From NCBI RefSeq assembly GCF_900141635.1, contig NZ_FSRH01000002.1, forward strand, positions 186,001 to 250,000: a DNA stretch of 64,000 nt. The letters are read 5' to 3'. Below are positions 26,835 to 36,103 of this stretch, piece by piece. The position numbers were made by a program, and so were the translations under genes. Origin of the DNA: Peptoclostridium litorale DSM 5388 (lineage in GTDB: Bacteria > Bacillota > Clostridia > Peptostreptococcales > Peptostreptococcaceae). Below the pieces are notes generated by a model. The model had not been told where the DNA came from. It made no database searches and was given only the letters and a program-made list of their open reading frames with translations. Positions within the stretch are counted from its first letter, which is position 1. Each line of letters opens with the position of its first letter.

Positions 26835-27397
26835 TTATGCATTGCCCGCCTGCTTAACTACTGCATCAAGCTTGTCTACCAAGTCGTTTATGATCGAATA
26901 GCAACTTTCAAAACTATCGTATTCTATCCTGAAATTGCCGATGGTCAAATTCGCATTTCCCTTATGGGCTTTTTCTCAAGGCCGTTTATTTCTCCCATTT
27001 CGCCTACACTCTTCCTGAGCGTTTCCCTATGGCTGTCCATGACCGCCTTTGTTTTTTCATCCAGCCTGCCATATGGGATGTACGGTGATGTCTCAAAATG
27101 CACATAGATTTTATCCGCATATCCCTCAATATGCACATTGATTTTTTTTCATCTATCGTCTTGTTCCACCCCTGTTTCCAGACCTGATAAAACACATCCC
27201 CTCCTCTTGCCGAGTTTCCAATATCGCAATACAGGTCCGGTGACTTCTCCACAAGCTTTTCAGTAAGATAAAAACACAAATTGTTTTCCAGATTTCCGTC
27301 TTGAAACTTGTGTTTGTATAACTTGAAGTCAAGCGTCTCGAGCTGAGCCAGCTTTCTTCTGTCTTGCAATATGTATGATTCATAAAATATAATGTAC
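26835..27397 (-). pseudogene. 3' remnant of an unrecognised gene, frameshifted and cut by the IS element
   Basis: The minus strand encodes a continuous-looking protein only if two frames are joined. It runs from FYESYILQDRRKLAQL at the IS edge, through CDIGNSARGGDVFYQVWKQG, to a shift in an A8 run near 27142, then VHIEGYADKIYVHFETSPY, a second shift near 26960, and ends LVDKLDAVVKQAGNA. The 5' part is missing at the IS boundary. I do not recognise the family with confidence; a PD-(D/E)XK-type protein is possible. Confidence 0.65.
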
Positions 27398-27443
27398 TCA
27401 GGTAGTTGGACACAAAATCGAAAAAATAAGATAAACTAAAAGT

Positions 27444-27719
27444 ATGACTAAAAAACGAAAAAACTGGACCCCAGAAGAAAAATCTAGAATTGTACTTGAA
27501 GTGCTTCGTGAAGAAAGCACTCTAATTGAAATCGCCAATAAATATGGTTCAAGCCAACAGCTAATAAGTAGATGGAAGTCCGAGTTTCTAACAAACATGG
27601 CCACTGTCTTTGACAAAAAAACCAACACAGTTAAGAAGCTGAAACAAGAACACGAGGCAGAAAAGGAGGTTCTCGTAAACAAGATTGGACAACTTACTTT
27701 GGATGTTGATTGGCTTTAA
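27444..27719 (+). CDS. IS3-family transposase OrfA
   Basis: 91 residues with an HTH of the IS3 OrfA type (RIVLEVLREESTLIEIANKYG, then QQLISRWK) and a leucine-zipper-like tail. It ends at DVDWL just before an A8 run. In relatives a DWLKKK motif continues, so a one-base change may have shortened it, or the A-run is the frameshift site for OrfAB. Confidence 0.8.
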   Translation: MTKKRKNWTPEEKSRIVLEVLREESTLIEIANKYGSSQQLISRWKSEFLTNMATVFDKKTNTVKKLKQEHEAEKEVLVNKIGQLTLDVDWL

Positions 27720-28192
27720 AAAAAACAAACTCAAATCTCGCAAATGAGGAGAAAAAAACGCTAATCGAGCGTAACAACTCAAATTTAACCATAAAGCGCC
27801 AATGTGAGCTTTTAGACCTTTCGAGATCTACTGCATACTATCAAAACATTGAAATCAAGCCTTCTTGTGATGAAATAGCAATTAAAAATGCCATCGATAT
27901 AATCCATTACAAAGAACCCTCTTACGGTGTCAGGCGGATTATTAATGAACTTCGCAAGGTAGGATTTGCAAATGTGGGCAAACGACTTGTAAGGCGCTAC
28001 ATGCAGGAAATGTGCATAGTTGCCTTCTACCCTGGCCCTAACCTGAGCAAGTGTGATAAGAAGGCTAAAACCTATCCATATCTACTCAGAAATCTCAATA
28101 TAAACCGACCTAATCAAGTATGGGCAATTGACATCACTTACATCGGAACACCTACAGGGTTTGTCTATGGGGACATTATAAAAACTACCTGA
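27710..28192 (+). pseudogene. IS3-family transposase OrfB, truncated
   Basis: 160 codons in the -1 frame relative to OrfA. The HTH_21 domain (RQCELLDLSRSTAYYQ, YGVRRI) is intact, and the catalytic core starts with QVWAIDITYI, holding the first DDE Asp. The reading frame then jumps into the right terminal repeat; the second Asp and the Glu are lost. Not functional. Confidence 0.85.
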
Positions 28193-28674
28193 CTTGAATT
28201 AAATGAATCTACACATGGAATCACAGGAATAATAAAATCAAAAAATTTTGTTCTTTCTCTATCCTCAAAAATATTCTCTTTTATTGCATATATGAATATT
28301 ATTCTTCTTTCAATATTTTCATAATTATTTAAGAAAGTATTAATTTCTCTCAAATTTGTAAAAATAGATGGTTTTCCAAATCGGTCTATATCTTCAAAGA
28401 TTATTATTTCATATTGTGTTTCCTCGAAAAAGTATAACAATTCATCAAGATACTTGTTATAAATTGAGTCTTTATCATCCCCGGTAATTTCTATTTCTGT
28501 ACTAGGAAATTTCACTTTAGCAACCTTAAGACTTTCCAAAATTGTATTCGGCATTTTATACATGACTAGAACTAACATAATAACAAAAATCATGCCTACT
28601 ATATACACCAGCCAACTATCCCCAAATGATTGAACTATACTTTGTGGATTAACAAATATTTCTTGCAACTTCAA
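28193..28674 (-). pseudogene. YobI-type P-loop NTPase fragment
   Basis: A 160-residue piece of a normally about 1200-residue family. It has one membrane helix (about 20-40), NKYLDELLYFFEE, the Walker B-like IIIFEDIDRFG, and FIYAIKENIFEDRERTKFFDFIIPVIP. The Walker A region upstream and the long C-terminal part are missing; the C-end runs into the IS repeat. The TTG start with GAAAGG may be chance. YobI-like NTPases are large accessory proteins, some suspected of defence roles. Confidence 0.7.
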
Positions 28675-28687
28675 AGTAACCTTTCTA

Positions 28688-28807
28688 TTAACTAATAATA
28701 TACTCTTTACCTTTATCCTTAACTTTTGAATATAAGTTTTCCTTTAATTTCTTAATATTATGTTCAATATTTTCTATTATCGAGATTAACTTTATTCTCC
28801 ATTCCAT
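28688..28807 (-). CDS. Possible 39-residue protein before the YobI fragment
   Basis: A small frame starting MEWRIKLISIIENIE and rich in Lys, Ile and Asn, with AAAGGA ten bases before the ATG. It lies just upstream of the NTPase fragment. It could be real or a remnant of the NTPase's 5' region; no family is recognised. Confidence 0.3.
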   Translation of the reverse strand: MEWRIKLISIIENIEHNIKKLKENLYSKVKDKGKEYIIS

Positions 28808-28954
28808 TTATTCATATCCTTTCTTCTTACAACTCATTTTTTAATACCTACACCCATTATATTATTTACCAAAGATTCTCTCAACTGGAAATATAGTAAT
28901 ATGTAACTATAACTTTCCATTTTTCTGATAACAGCCTTTTACTTTCCAAAAATA

Positions 28955-28981
28955 AAAAAGACCTGCATAATACAGATCTTT
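28955..28981 (-). terminator. Terminator downstream of rsmE
   Basis: On the minus strand AAAGATCTG and CAGGTCTTT form an imperfect stem followed by a T-run. It is the first terminator after rsmE, beyond repeat copy 3. The surrounding gap 28808-29326 otherwise contains no gene. Confidence 0.65.
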
Positions 28982-29038
28982 ATCTTTAATCTTTTAAAAC
29001 ATCATTCATATTCAACTTTTCCGCTGCTATGCAAGAGG

Positions 29039-29226
29039 AATCCAGACGAAATGGCTAGGCCGATTTTATGGAGTTTTGCAAGCTTTCTTATCGAAATGCG
29101 CAGTTGAATTCGTTGGAATTTTGGACTGTTTGAGCAAAGCGAGTTTTCAAAATTCCCGAATTCAGCACGCATGAGATATTAGAAAGCTCAAAACGTAAAA
29201 TTATCGGCTGTTTATTCCTCTGGATT
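29039..29226. repeat. Palindromic repeat, long form, copy 3 (inverted)
   Basis: 188 bp from AATCCAGA to TCTGGATT, opposite in orientation to copies 1 and 2. Its two halves pair along almost the whole length: AATCCAGA, GCCGAT, GCTTTCT, ATGCG, TGAATTCG and AATTTTG each recur as reverse complements, with a loop around TTTGAGCAAAGCGAG. The short copies look like versions lacking the inner about 115 bp. No coding sequence inside. Confidence 0.85.
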
Positions 29227-29326
29227 CCCTATTCAAGTTCTATTCAAGCTATGATTGTTTAAGCCTTTATGCTTTAAGTCTTCAAATCTTTTTTCTTAAA
29301 TCTTTTAAGATTTTTCTTAATGCCTT

Positions 29327-30079
29327 CTACCCCAAATCAGAAAGCTCGTAAAGAACTATCGCCGCACTCACTATCGAAGCGGTTTCAGTCCTTAATATTC
29401 TCTTTCCAAGGGTTACAGGAACTACCCCGTTTTCAGAAAGCACATGTATTTCTTCCTCTTCAAATCCGCCTTCAGGCCCTATGAATATGCCTACGCTCTT
29501 AGCCTCACTGCCCTTTTCCCTCAAAGTCTGCTTTATCCCAACCGCAGACTCGTTCTCGTAAGGGACAATGTTAAGCTCGTTGCCTTTTATGTCTTCCATT
29601 GCATCCTTAAGGTTCATAGCTCCCTCAAGCACTGGAAGCACACCTCTTTTGCTCTGCTTCGCCGCCGAATGGATTATTTTTTCCCATCTTCCGGACTTCT
29701 TCTCTTCTTTTTGAGAACTCAGCTTCACAACGGTCCTTTCAGTTATCACAGGAACTATCCTGCTCACTCCGACCTCAGTCAGCTTTTGAACTATGAGCTC
29801 AAACTTTTGGGCCTTTGGAAGGCCCTGATATATTGTAACGCTTACAGGGGATTCCCTGTTCACATCTATTTCACGCTTTATCGCAAGGTCTACGCTGCTT
29901 TTGGAAACGCTCTCTATCTCGCACAAAAACTCCCTGTTCTTGCCGTTGCAGACCTCTACTTCGTCTCCCTCTTTAAGCCTTAGAACCTTTGCTATATGCT
30001 TTACATCCTCACTGTTGGTTATTGAGCACTTTCCCTCAGCCTCGTCTATGTCGTTTTCAAACACAAAAAATCTGTCCAC
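29327..30079 (-). CDS. rsmE: 16S rRNA m3U1498 methyltransferase RsmE
   Basis: 250 residues. PUA-like N-terminal domain (1-70) and SPOUT methyltransferase domain with the knot signature FIGPEGGFEEEEI and LGKRILRTETA. It methylates U1498 of 16S rRNA. The start is a GTG placed after AAAAGGGTGA inside the end of prmA; two bases separate the genes. In B. subtilis mtaB follows; here the accessory block intervenes. Confidence 0.95.
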   Translation of the reverse strand: MDRFFVFENDIDEAEGKCSITNSEDVKHIAKVLRLKEGDEVEVCNGKNREFLCEIESVSKSSVDLAIKREIDVNRESPVSVTIYQGLPKAQKFELIVQKLTEVGVSRIVPVITERTVVKLSSQKEEKKSGRWEKIIHSAAKQSKRGVLPVLEGAMNLKDAMEDIKGNELNIVPYENESAVGIKQTLREKGSEAKSVGIFIGPEGGFEEEEIHVLSENGVVPVTLGKRILRTETASIVSAAIVLYELSDLG

Positions 30080-30081
30080 TG

Positions 30082-31023
30082 TTATTCACCCTTTTTAGAA
30101 GTTATAGCGGCCCACTCGCCCATTTTTTGCACCTTTATGACTTCAAATCCGTTCTCCTCAAGAGCCGCCTTCACATCGTCAATTTTGGCATGTATTATGC
30201 CAGAAGATATGAATGTTCCGCCTTCCTTTAGGAAGTCTCCTACAGTTTTTGAAAGAAGTATTATTATGTCCGCCATTATGTTTGCGACTATGACATCGGC
30301 CTTTTCAGACACAACGTCCATAAGGTTTCCTTCCCTGAATTCCAAGCTTTCTGTGACATTGTTAAGCTCGGCGTTTTCCTTTGAAACCTTTACTGCAACA
30401 GGGTCAAGGTCTACACCTATCACGCTCTTGGCTCCAAGCTTTGCAGCGGCTATTGAAAGTATTCCGCTTCCGCAGCCTATGTCAAATACTGTGCTTTCAG
30501 GGCTTAGAGTCTCTTCAAGCTCCATTATGCACATCTTTGTGGTCTCGTGTGTTCCTGTTCCAAAAGCCATTCCCGGGTCAAGCTCTATTACCATCTCGCC
30601 CTCTGCCTTCTCGTATTCTTCCCATGTAGGTTTTATAACTATGTTTTTGCTGACCTTTGTAGGCTTGTAGTATTTCTTCCACTCTGTCGCCCACTCGCTG
30701 TCGTCAACCTGACTTACGTCTACAGTTCCCTCTCCTATGTCAAGCCCATAGCTTGGAAGAAGCTTTATCTTTTCCCTTATCATTTCCAGTTCCGAAACCA
30801 AGTTCTTTTCTTCTGAAAGGTAGGCTTTTATGATTACCCCCTCATAACCCGTATCAAACATGTTTTCATCTACATAGTCCCAGCTGCTATTCTCTTTTTC
30901 CAAAAACACAAAATCATTGGGATCTTCTATAACTATCCCGCCGACCTCGGCTTCGTACAATATGCTTGTTACAGCCTCCACAGCTTCTGTAGTGGTTTTG
31001 ATTGTTATTTCAGTCCATTTCAT
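30082..31023 (-). CDS. prmA: Ribosomal protein L11 methyltransferase PrmA
   Basis: 313 residues. N-terminal substrate domain (1-100) and a SAM-binding Rossmann domain with VFDIGCGSGILSIAAAKLG around residue 180 and NIMADI near 248. It trimethylates L11. It normally follows dnaJ; here a terminator ends the dnaJ transcript and a separate promoter (31151-31179) serves prmA-rsmE. Confidence 0.95.
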   Translation of the reverse strand: MKWTEITIKTTTEAVEAVTSILYEAEVGGIVIEDPNDFVFLEKENSSWDYVDENMFDTGYEGVIIKAYLSEEKNLVSELEMIREKIKLLPSYGLDIGEGTVDVSQVDDSEWATEWKKYYKPTKVSKNIVIKPTWEEYEKAEGEMVIELDPGMAFGTGTHETTKMCIMELEETLSPESTVFDIGCGSGILSIAAAKLGAKSVIGVDLDPVAVKVSKENAELNNVTESLEFREGNLMDVVSEKADVIVANIMADIIILLSKTVGDFLKEGGTFISSGIIHAKIDDVKAALEENGFEVIKVQKMGEWAAITSKKGE

Positions 31024-31150
31024 AAAAGTTTATTCCTCCCAAAAGTTTTTTTGGTTCAAACCGTTGCGGCATCTTAATTATAAACAGCCAGTCTTTTGCA
31101 TGGGTATTGCCGCAAATTTGACTCGCCGTCTATTTTCACATGACCTAACT

Positions 31151-31179
31151 ATTATATATCATTAGAAACCTTTTTTCCA
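31151..31179 (-). promoter_or_regulatory. Probable promoter of prmA-rsmE
   Basis: Minus strand TGGAAA and TATAAT with 17-base spacing, in the 237-bp gap after the dnaJ terminator. Leader of about 120 bases. Confidence 0.45.
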
Positions 31180-31234
31180 GCTTCTTGTCTTAACAAAATA
31201 AGCTTTCAGCCTGCGCCCGCAAAATCATGCAAGA

Positions 31235-31266
31235 AAATAGAACTTCCTTTATAGAAAGTTCTATTT
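31235..31266 (-). terminator. Terminator of the hrcA-grpE-dnaK-dnaJ operon
   Basis: An 11-bp stem, AAATAGAACTT and complement, overlaps the dnaJ stop codon and is followed by TTTTC on the minus strand. Confidence 0.75.
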
Positions 31267-32409
31267 AAGCATGTCCTTTACCTTTTTGAAAAAGCTGCTC
31301 TTTTGCTCATGCACTTCTTCGCCGCTTTCCTTTGCAAAGTTTCTGAGTATGTCCTTTTGCTTGTCCGAAAGGTTCTTAGGAACCTCGACAACGACCTTTA
31401 CATACTGGTCGCCCCTTGCTCCACTTCTAAGGTGGGCTATGCCCTTGCCTCTTAGTCTGAATACAGTTCCCGACTGCGTTCCTTCCGCAATCTTGTACTT
31501 GACCTTTCCGTCAAGGGTAGGAACTTCTATCTCGTCCCCAAGAGCCGCCTGTGCAAATGTTATAGGTATGTCGTAGTATATGTCGTATCCGTCTCTTTTG
31601 AAAAGTGTGTGCGGCTCCACAGAAATAACCACGTAAAGGTCTCCCCTTGGGCCTCCGCGAACTCCAGGCTCTCCTTCTCCTGAAAGCTTTATGACAGAGC
31701 CCTCGTCAACCCCCGCCGGTATCTTTATGGAGATTTTCTTTGTCTTTTTGACTTTTCCGCTTCCATGGCACGTCTGGCAAGGCTCTTCAACTATGGTTCC
31801 CTCGCCGCCGCAAGCATGACACGCAGAAACATTGACCATGCTTCCAAACATAGTCTGTCTGGCCTGTCTTATCTCGCCCGTTCCTCCGCATGTAGGGCAT
31901 GTCTTTCTCGATGTCCCTGGCTTTGCTCCTGTTCCAGAGCAAGTCTCACAGTCTTCATGCCTGTCAACTGACAATTCTCTTTCGACCCCGAATGCGGCCT
32001 CCTCGAATTTTATGTTGACTCCGTATTTGATGTCTCTTCCCTTTTGAGGCGCGTTGTGGCTTCTTCTCGAGCCGCCGCCGAACATGTCGCCAAAACCGCC
32101 GCCGAATATATCTCCGAATATGTCTTCAAATCCTCCGCCTCCGAAGCCAGAGAATCCTCCCCCAAAGCCGCCCTGAGCGCTTCCGTCCACTCCAGCATGC
32201 CCGAACTGGTCATATGCCCTCTTCTTTTGAGGGTCTGAAAGTATCTGGTAAGCTTCATTAATCTCCTTGAACTTTTCCTCTGATTCCTTGTTTCCTGAGT
32301 TCTTGTCCGGATGGTATTTCATTGCGAGTTTTCTGTATGCTTTTTTTATTTCCCTTTCATCTGAATCCCTTGAAACTCCAAGCGTTTCATAATAGTCCCT
32401 CTTACTCAA
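31261..32409 (-). CDS. dnaJ: Chaperone DnaJ
   Basis: 382 residues. J domain with HPD in YHPDKNSG, Gly/Phe-rich linker (about 75-125), four CxxCxGxG zinc motifs (about 145-210) and the C-terminal substrate domains. DnaJ stimulates DnaK. The TTG of [11 protein letters not shown] is the start, with GGCGGTGAG upstream; the longer frame reads through the intergenic hairpin. Last gene of the heat-shock operon. Confidence 0.95.
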   Translation of the reverse strand: MSKRDYYETLGVSRDSDEREIKKAYRKLAMKYHPDKNSGNKESEEKFKEINEAYQILSDPQKKRAYDQFGHAGVDGSAQGGFGGGFSGFGGGGFEDIFGDIFGGGFGDMFGGGSRRSHNAPQKGRDIKYGVNIKFEEAAFGVERELSVDRHEDCETCSGTGAKPGTSRKTCPTCGGTGEIRQARQTMFGSMVNVSACHACGGEGTIVEEPCQTCHGSGKVKKTKKISIKIPAGVDEGSVIKLSGEGEPGVRGGPRGDLYVVISVEPHTLFKRDGYDIYYDIPITFAQAALGDEIEVPTLDGKVKYKIAEGTQSGTVFRLRGKGIAHLRSGARGDQYVKVVVEVPKNLSDKQKDILRNFAKESGEEVHEQKSSFFKKVKDMLK

Positions 32410-32431
32410 GTTCTCACCGCCCTGCCAAAAT

Positions 32432-32460
32432 AATGGCTTGCGGAATATCCACAAGCCATT
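32432..32460 (-). promoter_or_regulatory. Hairpin between dnaK and dnaJ
   Basis: AATGGCTTG and CAAGCCATT form a perfect 9-bp stem with an 11-base loop between the dnaK stop and the dnaJ RBS. No long U-run follows on the minus strand, so partial termination or mRNA end protection is more likely than full termination. Confidence 0.55.
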
Positions 32461-32475
32461 TTTATATTAATATTA

Positions 32476-34317
32476 TTACTTGTCTTCGTCAACCACTTCG
32501 TAGTCAGCATCCACAACATCGTCCTGAGGGGCTTCTTGTGAAGCTTCTCCCTGCTGTGCCTGCTGAGCCTTAGCAGCTTCCTCGTACATCTTTTGTGATA
32601 TAGGATGCATCTTCTCCATAAGCTCGTCTATGGCTTTTCTTATGTCCTCTGCCGAAGAGTCCGAATTGTCCTTAACCGCTTTAACGTGGGCTATTGCATC
32701 TTCAACAGCTTTTTTGTCTTCTGCTGAAACCTTGTCTCCAAGTTCTTTCAGAGTCTTTTCAGTCTGGTATGCAGTAGTCTCTGCATGGTTTACAGCCTCT
32801 ATTCTCTCTTTTATCTCCTTGTCCTTGGCAGCATTCATCTCAGCCTCTTTTACCTTTTTGTCTATCTCTTCCTCAGAAAGGTTAGTAGAAGAAGTTATTG
32901 TTATGGCCTGCTGCTTTCCGGTTCCAAGGTCTTTTGCAGTAACGTGAGCTATTCCATTTGCATCTATGTCGAATGTAACCTCTATTTGAGGAATTCCCCT
33001 TGGAGCAGGTGGAATGTCTCCAAGCTGGAATCTTCCAAGAGTTATATTGTCGCTCGCCATAGATCTTTCACCTTGAAGCACGTGTATGTCAACTGCAGTC
33101 TGGTTGTCGGCAGCAGTAGAGAATACCTGAGACTTCTTCGTAGGTATTGTAGTGTTTCTCTCTATAAGCTTTGTCATTACGCTTCCAAGAGTTTCTATAC
33201 CAAGTGAAAGCGGAGTTACGTCAAGAAGAAGAAGGTCCTGCTTGACTTCGCCTCCAAGTATGCCTCCTTGTATTGCAGCTCCCACTGCAACGCACTCGTC
33301 AGGGTTTATTCCCTTATCTGGCTCTATCCCTATTATTTTCTTTATAGCCTCTTGAACTGCTGGAGTACGCGTAGATCCTCCTACAAGAAGAATCTTGTCA
33401 AGCTCTGAAGGGTTAAGCCCTGCATCCTTAAGAGCGTTTCTTGTAGGCTCCATAGTTTTTTCCACAAGATCCGCAGTGAGCTCATTGAATTTCGCTCTTG
33501 TTATGTCCGCGTTAAGGTGCTTTGGTCCTGTGTTTGTAGCTGTTATGAACGGAAGGTTCACGTTGGTAGTCATTACGCTTGAAAGCTCTTTTTTAGCTTT
33601 TTCAGCAGCCTCTCTAAGTCTTTGAAGGCTCATCTTGTCCTGTCTAAGGTCAACGCCTTCAGCTCTTTGGAATTCATCCGCCATGTAGTCCATAAGTCTT
33701 TGGTCGAAATCGTCTCCTCCAAGGTGGTTGTTTCCGCTTGTAGCAAGAACCTCTATGGCTCCGTCCCCTATTTCAAGTATTGAAACGTCGAAAGTACCTC
33801 CGCCAAGGTCGAACACTAGTATCTTTTGCTCCTTGTCTGCCTTGTCAAGCCCGTATGCAAGAGCTGCCGCAGTTGGCTCGTTTATTATTCTCTTTACGTT
33901 AAGCCCCGCTATTCTTCCTGCATCCTTTGTAGCCTGTCTTTGAGCATCTGTAAAGTATGCAGGAACAGTTATGACAGCGTCAGTAACTGCCTCTCCAAGG
34001 TAGCTTTCAGCATCCGCCTTAAGCTTTTGAAGCACCATTGCAGATATCTCCTGTGGAGTGTAGCCTTTTGCATCTATATTGACCTTGTAGTCTCTTCCCA
34101 TTTCCCTTTTTATAGACATTATTGTTCTTTCAGGGTTTGTAACCGCCTGTCTCTTGGCAGGCTCTCCAACTATCTTTTCTCCGTCCTTGCTGAAAGCTAC
34201 TATAGAAGGCGTGGTTCTCATCCCTTCAGCGTTAGTTATTACTACCGGGTCTCCCCCTTCAATCACGGCAACGCATGAGTTTGTTGTTCCCAAGTCAATT
34301 CCTATTATCTTTCCCAT
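32476..34317 (-). CDS. dnaK: Chaperone DnaK (Hsp70)
   Basis: 613 residues. ATPase domain begins [29 protein letters not shown] lies near 170 and the linker [14 protein letters not shown] near 360. The substrate domain and a lid end in a Gln/Glu-rich tail with the [14 protein letters not shown]-type end. It folds proteins with DnaJ and GrpE. GGAGG precedes the ATG. The second CIRCE that some species carry before dnaK is not seen here. Confidence 0.97.
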   Translation of the reverse strand: MGKIIGIDLGTTNSCVAVIEGGDPVVITNAEGMRTTPSIVAFSKDGEKIVGEPAKRQAVTNPERTIMSIKREMGRDYKVNIDAKGYTPQEISAMVLQKLKADAESYLGEAVTDAVITVPAYFTDAQRQATKDAGRIAGLNVKRIINEPTAAALAYGLDKADKEQKILVFDLGGGTFDVSILEIGDGAIEVLATSGNNHLGGDDFDQRLMDYMADEFQRAEGVDLRQDKMSLQRLREAAEKAKKELSSVMTTNVNLPFITATNTGPKHLNADITRAKFNELTADLVEKTMEPTRNALKDAGLNPSELDKILLVGGSTRTPAVQEAIKKIIGIEPDKGINPDECVAVGAAIQGGILGGEVKQDLLLLDVTPLSLGIETLGSVMTKLIERNTTIPTKKSQVFSTAADNQTAVDIHVLQGERSMASDNITLGRFQLGDIPPAPRGIPQIEVTFDIDANGIAHVTAKDLGTGKQQAITITSSTNLSEEEIDKKVKEAEMNAAKDKEIKERIEAVNHAETTAYQTEKTLKELGDKVSAEDKKAVEDAIAHVKAVKDNSDSSAEDIRKAIDELMEKMHPISQKMYEEAAKAQQAQQGEASQEAPQDDVVDADYEVVDEDK

Positions 34318-34384
34318 TTGTATATACCTCCTGTTTAATTGTAATAATTATAATTGTATTAATCATAGCAAGATATATTGCTTT

Positions 34385-34933
34385 TTATTTTGAAACCTTT
34401 ACCATCGAAGGTCTTATGACTTTTTCTGAAAGCTTGTATCCCTTTTGGAACACCGCCACTATCTTTTCAGAGTCCACTCCCTCGACCTCTTCCTGCATTA
34501 CAGCATGGTGGAAGTTAGGGTCGAAATCGCAGCCCTCGTCGCATATCCTCTCAAGTCCAAACTTTCCAAGAGAGTCTATAAGCTGCTTTTGCACAAGCTC
34601 TACGCCGCTGAATATTGAGCTTTCCTTTTCTTCCTCTTTGCATGAGTCCATAGCTCTTTCAAGGTTGTCTATAACTGGAAGCAGCTCTGTCATTATCTTT
34701 TCATTTGCAAATATTGATATTTGCTCCTTTTCCTTCTCAACCCTTCTCTTGTAGTTTATAAAGTCGGCCTGAAGCCTTTGAAGGGAAGACTTAAGCTCCT
34801 CTATCTCCTTTGTAAGATCCTCAGATTGATTAGATGCATCTTCTGACCCCTCTTTTTCCTCATATGATTTGATTATATCGTCCTCGGTCTCAATTGATGA
34901 GCCGTCGTTTTCCATTTCCATTTTTTCGTCCAA
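34385..34933 (-). CDS. grpE: Nucleotide exchange factor GrpE
   Basis: 182 residues. An acidic, disordered N-end, a long coiled coil (about 40-105; LQADFINYKRRVEKEKE) and a small beta domain with EEVEGVDSEKIVAVFQKGYKL (shown by its EGVDSEKI core). It releases ADP from DnaK. I use the TTG of MDEKMEMEN, eight bases after AAGGGG, rather than the GTG that directly abuts it. It follows hrcA by 12 bp. Confidence 0.94.
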   Translation of the reverse strand: MDEKMEMENDGSSIETEDDIIKSYEEKEGSEDASNQSEDLTKEIEELKSSLQRLQADFINYKRRVEKEKEQISIFANEKIMTELLPVIDNLERAMDSCKEEEKESSIFSGVELVQKQLIDSLGKFGLERICDEGCDFDPNFHHAVMQEEVEGVDSEKIVAVFQKGYKLSEKVIRPSMVKVSK

Positions 34934-34945
34934 GCTCTTCACCCC

Positions 34946-35977
34946 TTAAAAATTATTTTCTATAAAATCATTCAAGCCATTTGATATATAGCTCATTATC
35001 GAAAACACCTTTGAATAATTCATCCTTGTAGGCCCTATTATGCCTATCTTTCCTATTGTTTTGCCGTTTAAAGTGTATGTCGCAGTCAAAAGACTGCACT
35101 CTTTAGCTATTTCGCATGTGTTTTTATTTCCTATTACTATGTTTATATTGCCCTTTACTATCCCCTCGGAGTTGAGCATGTCCATAACCGGCCTTTTTTC
35201 ACTCATCATATCCAAAAACGCCTTGGCTTTTGATATGTCGCTGAATTCCGGGAACTGGAATATGTTTGTAATGCCGTCAGACAGTATCTGGCTGTCTTCA
35301 AGCGTAAGCATGTTCGAGTGCATAAGCTCGAATACTTCATCTATGAGAGCGCTGTACTCGTGTATCTGGTTTTTCAGATAGCTCGCAAAGCTGCTGTCCA
35401 TATCTCTTATGCTCTTGCCCGAAAGCTTTTCGTTTAGTATTTTGGATATTATGCTCAGCTTGTCCTGGCAGACCATTGTCCTTGTGTTTATTGTAAGGTT
35501 CCTTATTAGTCCGTTATCCATTACAAGTATTACAAGCACTGTGTTTTGATTCACCTGCACGAGCTGTATGTTTTTAAGTATGCTCTCCTTCATCTTTGGA
35601 GTGACCGCAATTGAGGTGTATCTTGTAAAGCTGGACATCAGCCTTAGCGCCTCGTCCAGTATGTTTTGAAGCTCTCCATAGCCCCTAAGAGAATCGTCTA
35701 TCATCTTCATTTGCTCTTTGTCTATTCGGTTCTTTTGCATCATATTTTCGACGTAGAGCCTGTATCCCTCCTGTGTGGGAATCCTGCCTGAAGAAGTATG
35801 AGGCTGCATTAGATATCCCATATCCTCAAGGTCGGACATTTCATTTCTTATGGTGGCTGCGCTTATTCCAAGATCGTGCCTTTTTGAAAGAGTCCTTGAA
35901 CCAAGGGGCTCCGCCACAAATATATATTCTCTTATGATGGCTTCAAGTATTTTCATTTTTCTGTCTGTCAAGTCCAT
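34946..35977 (-). CDS. hrcA: Heat-inducible transcription repressor HrcA
   Basis: 343 residues. N-terminal winged helix (1-75; GISAATIRNEMSDLEDMGYL), GAF-like middle and dimerisation region. HrcA binds CIRCE and is kept active by GroEL; heat titrates GroEL and derepresses the operon. First gene of hrcA-grpE-dnaK-dnaJ, with a perfect CIRCE 47 bp upstream. AGGGGTG precedes the ATG. Confidence 0.96.
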   Translation of the reverse strand: MDLTDRKMKILEAIIREYIFVAEPLGSRTLSKRHDLGISAATIRNEMSDLEDMGYLMQPHTSSGRIPTQEGYRLYVENMMQKNRIDKEQMKMIDDSLRGYGELQNILDEALRLMSSFTRYTSIAVTPKMKESILKNIQLVQVNQNTVLVILVMDNGLIRNLTINTRTMVCQDKLSIISKILNEKLSGKSIRDMDSSFASYLKNQIHEYSALIDEVFELMHSNMLTLEDSQILSDGITNIFQFPEFSDISKAKAFLDMMSEKRPVMDMLNSEGIVKGNINIVIGNKNTCEIAKECSLLTATYTLNGKTIGKIGIIGPTRMNYSKVFSIMSYISNGLNDFIENNF

Positions 35978-36023
35978 ATCATAACACCCCTAATTAGATA
36001 ACAAACATTAAGGATACTCTCTG

Positions 36024-36050
36024 TTAGCACTCTTTGCCTTCGAGTGCTAA
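36024..36050. promoter_or_regulatory. CIRCE operator
   Basis: TTAGCACTC-N9-GAGTGCTAA, identical to the consensus inverted repeat, between the hrcA promoter and its start codon. Confidence 0.97.
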
Positions 36051-36063
36051 CCACTTCTTTTTT

Positions 36064-36092
36064 AAAATATCACTATTATTTTTTTTTGTCAA
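36064..36092 (-). promoter_or_regulatory. Sigma-A promoter of the hrcA operon
   Basis: Minus strand TTGACA and TATTTT with 17-base spacing, directly upstream of CIRCE. The spacer starts with an A8 run. Confidence 0.8.
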
Positions 36093-36103
36093 GTCGCTTA
36101 GGG

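Larger units (their letters stand above)
27398..28192 (+). mobile_element. IS3-family element with internal deletion
   Basis: Ends share the inverted repeat TCAGGTAGTT (27398-27407 and 28183-28192). Inside are orfA and a truncated orfB. A complete IS3-type element would be about 1.2-1.5 kb; the 3' half of orfB is missing, so it cannot transpose by itself. No matching target duplication flanks the ends. Confidence 0.8.

Noticed and set aside
27398-28192. Active insertion sequence
   Set aside because: orfB lacks the second Asp and the Glu of the DDE core, and no target duplication is present.
25522-29226. CRISPR array from the three repeats
   Set aside because: Only three copies of unequal length, in mixed orientation and kilobases apart, with no spacers and no cas genes.
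34318-34384. A second CIRCE or promoter before dnaK
   Set aside because: The grpE-dnaK gap holds only AT-rich imperfect palindromes, with no TTAGCACTC half-site.
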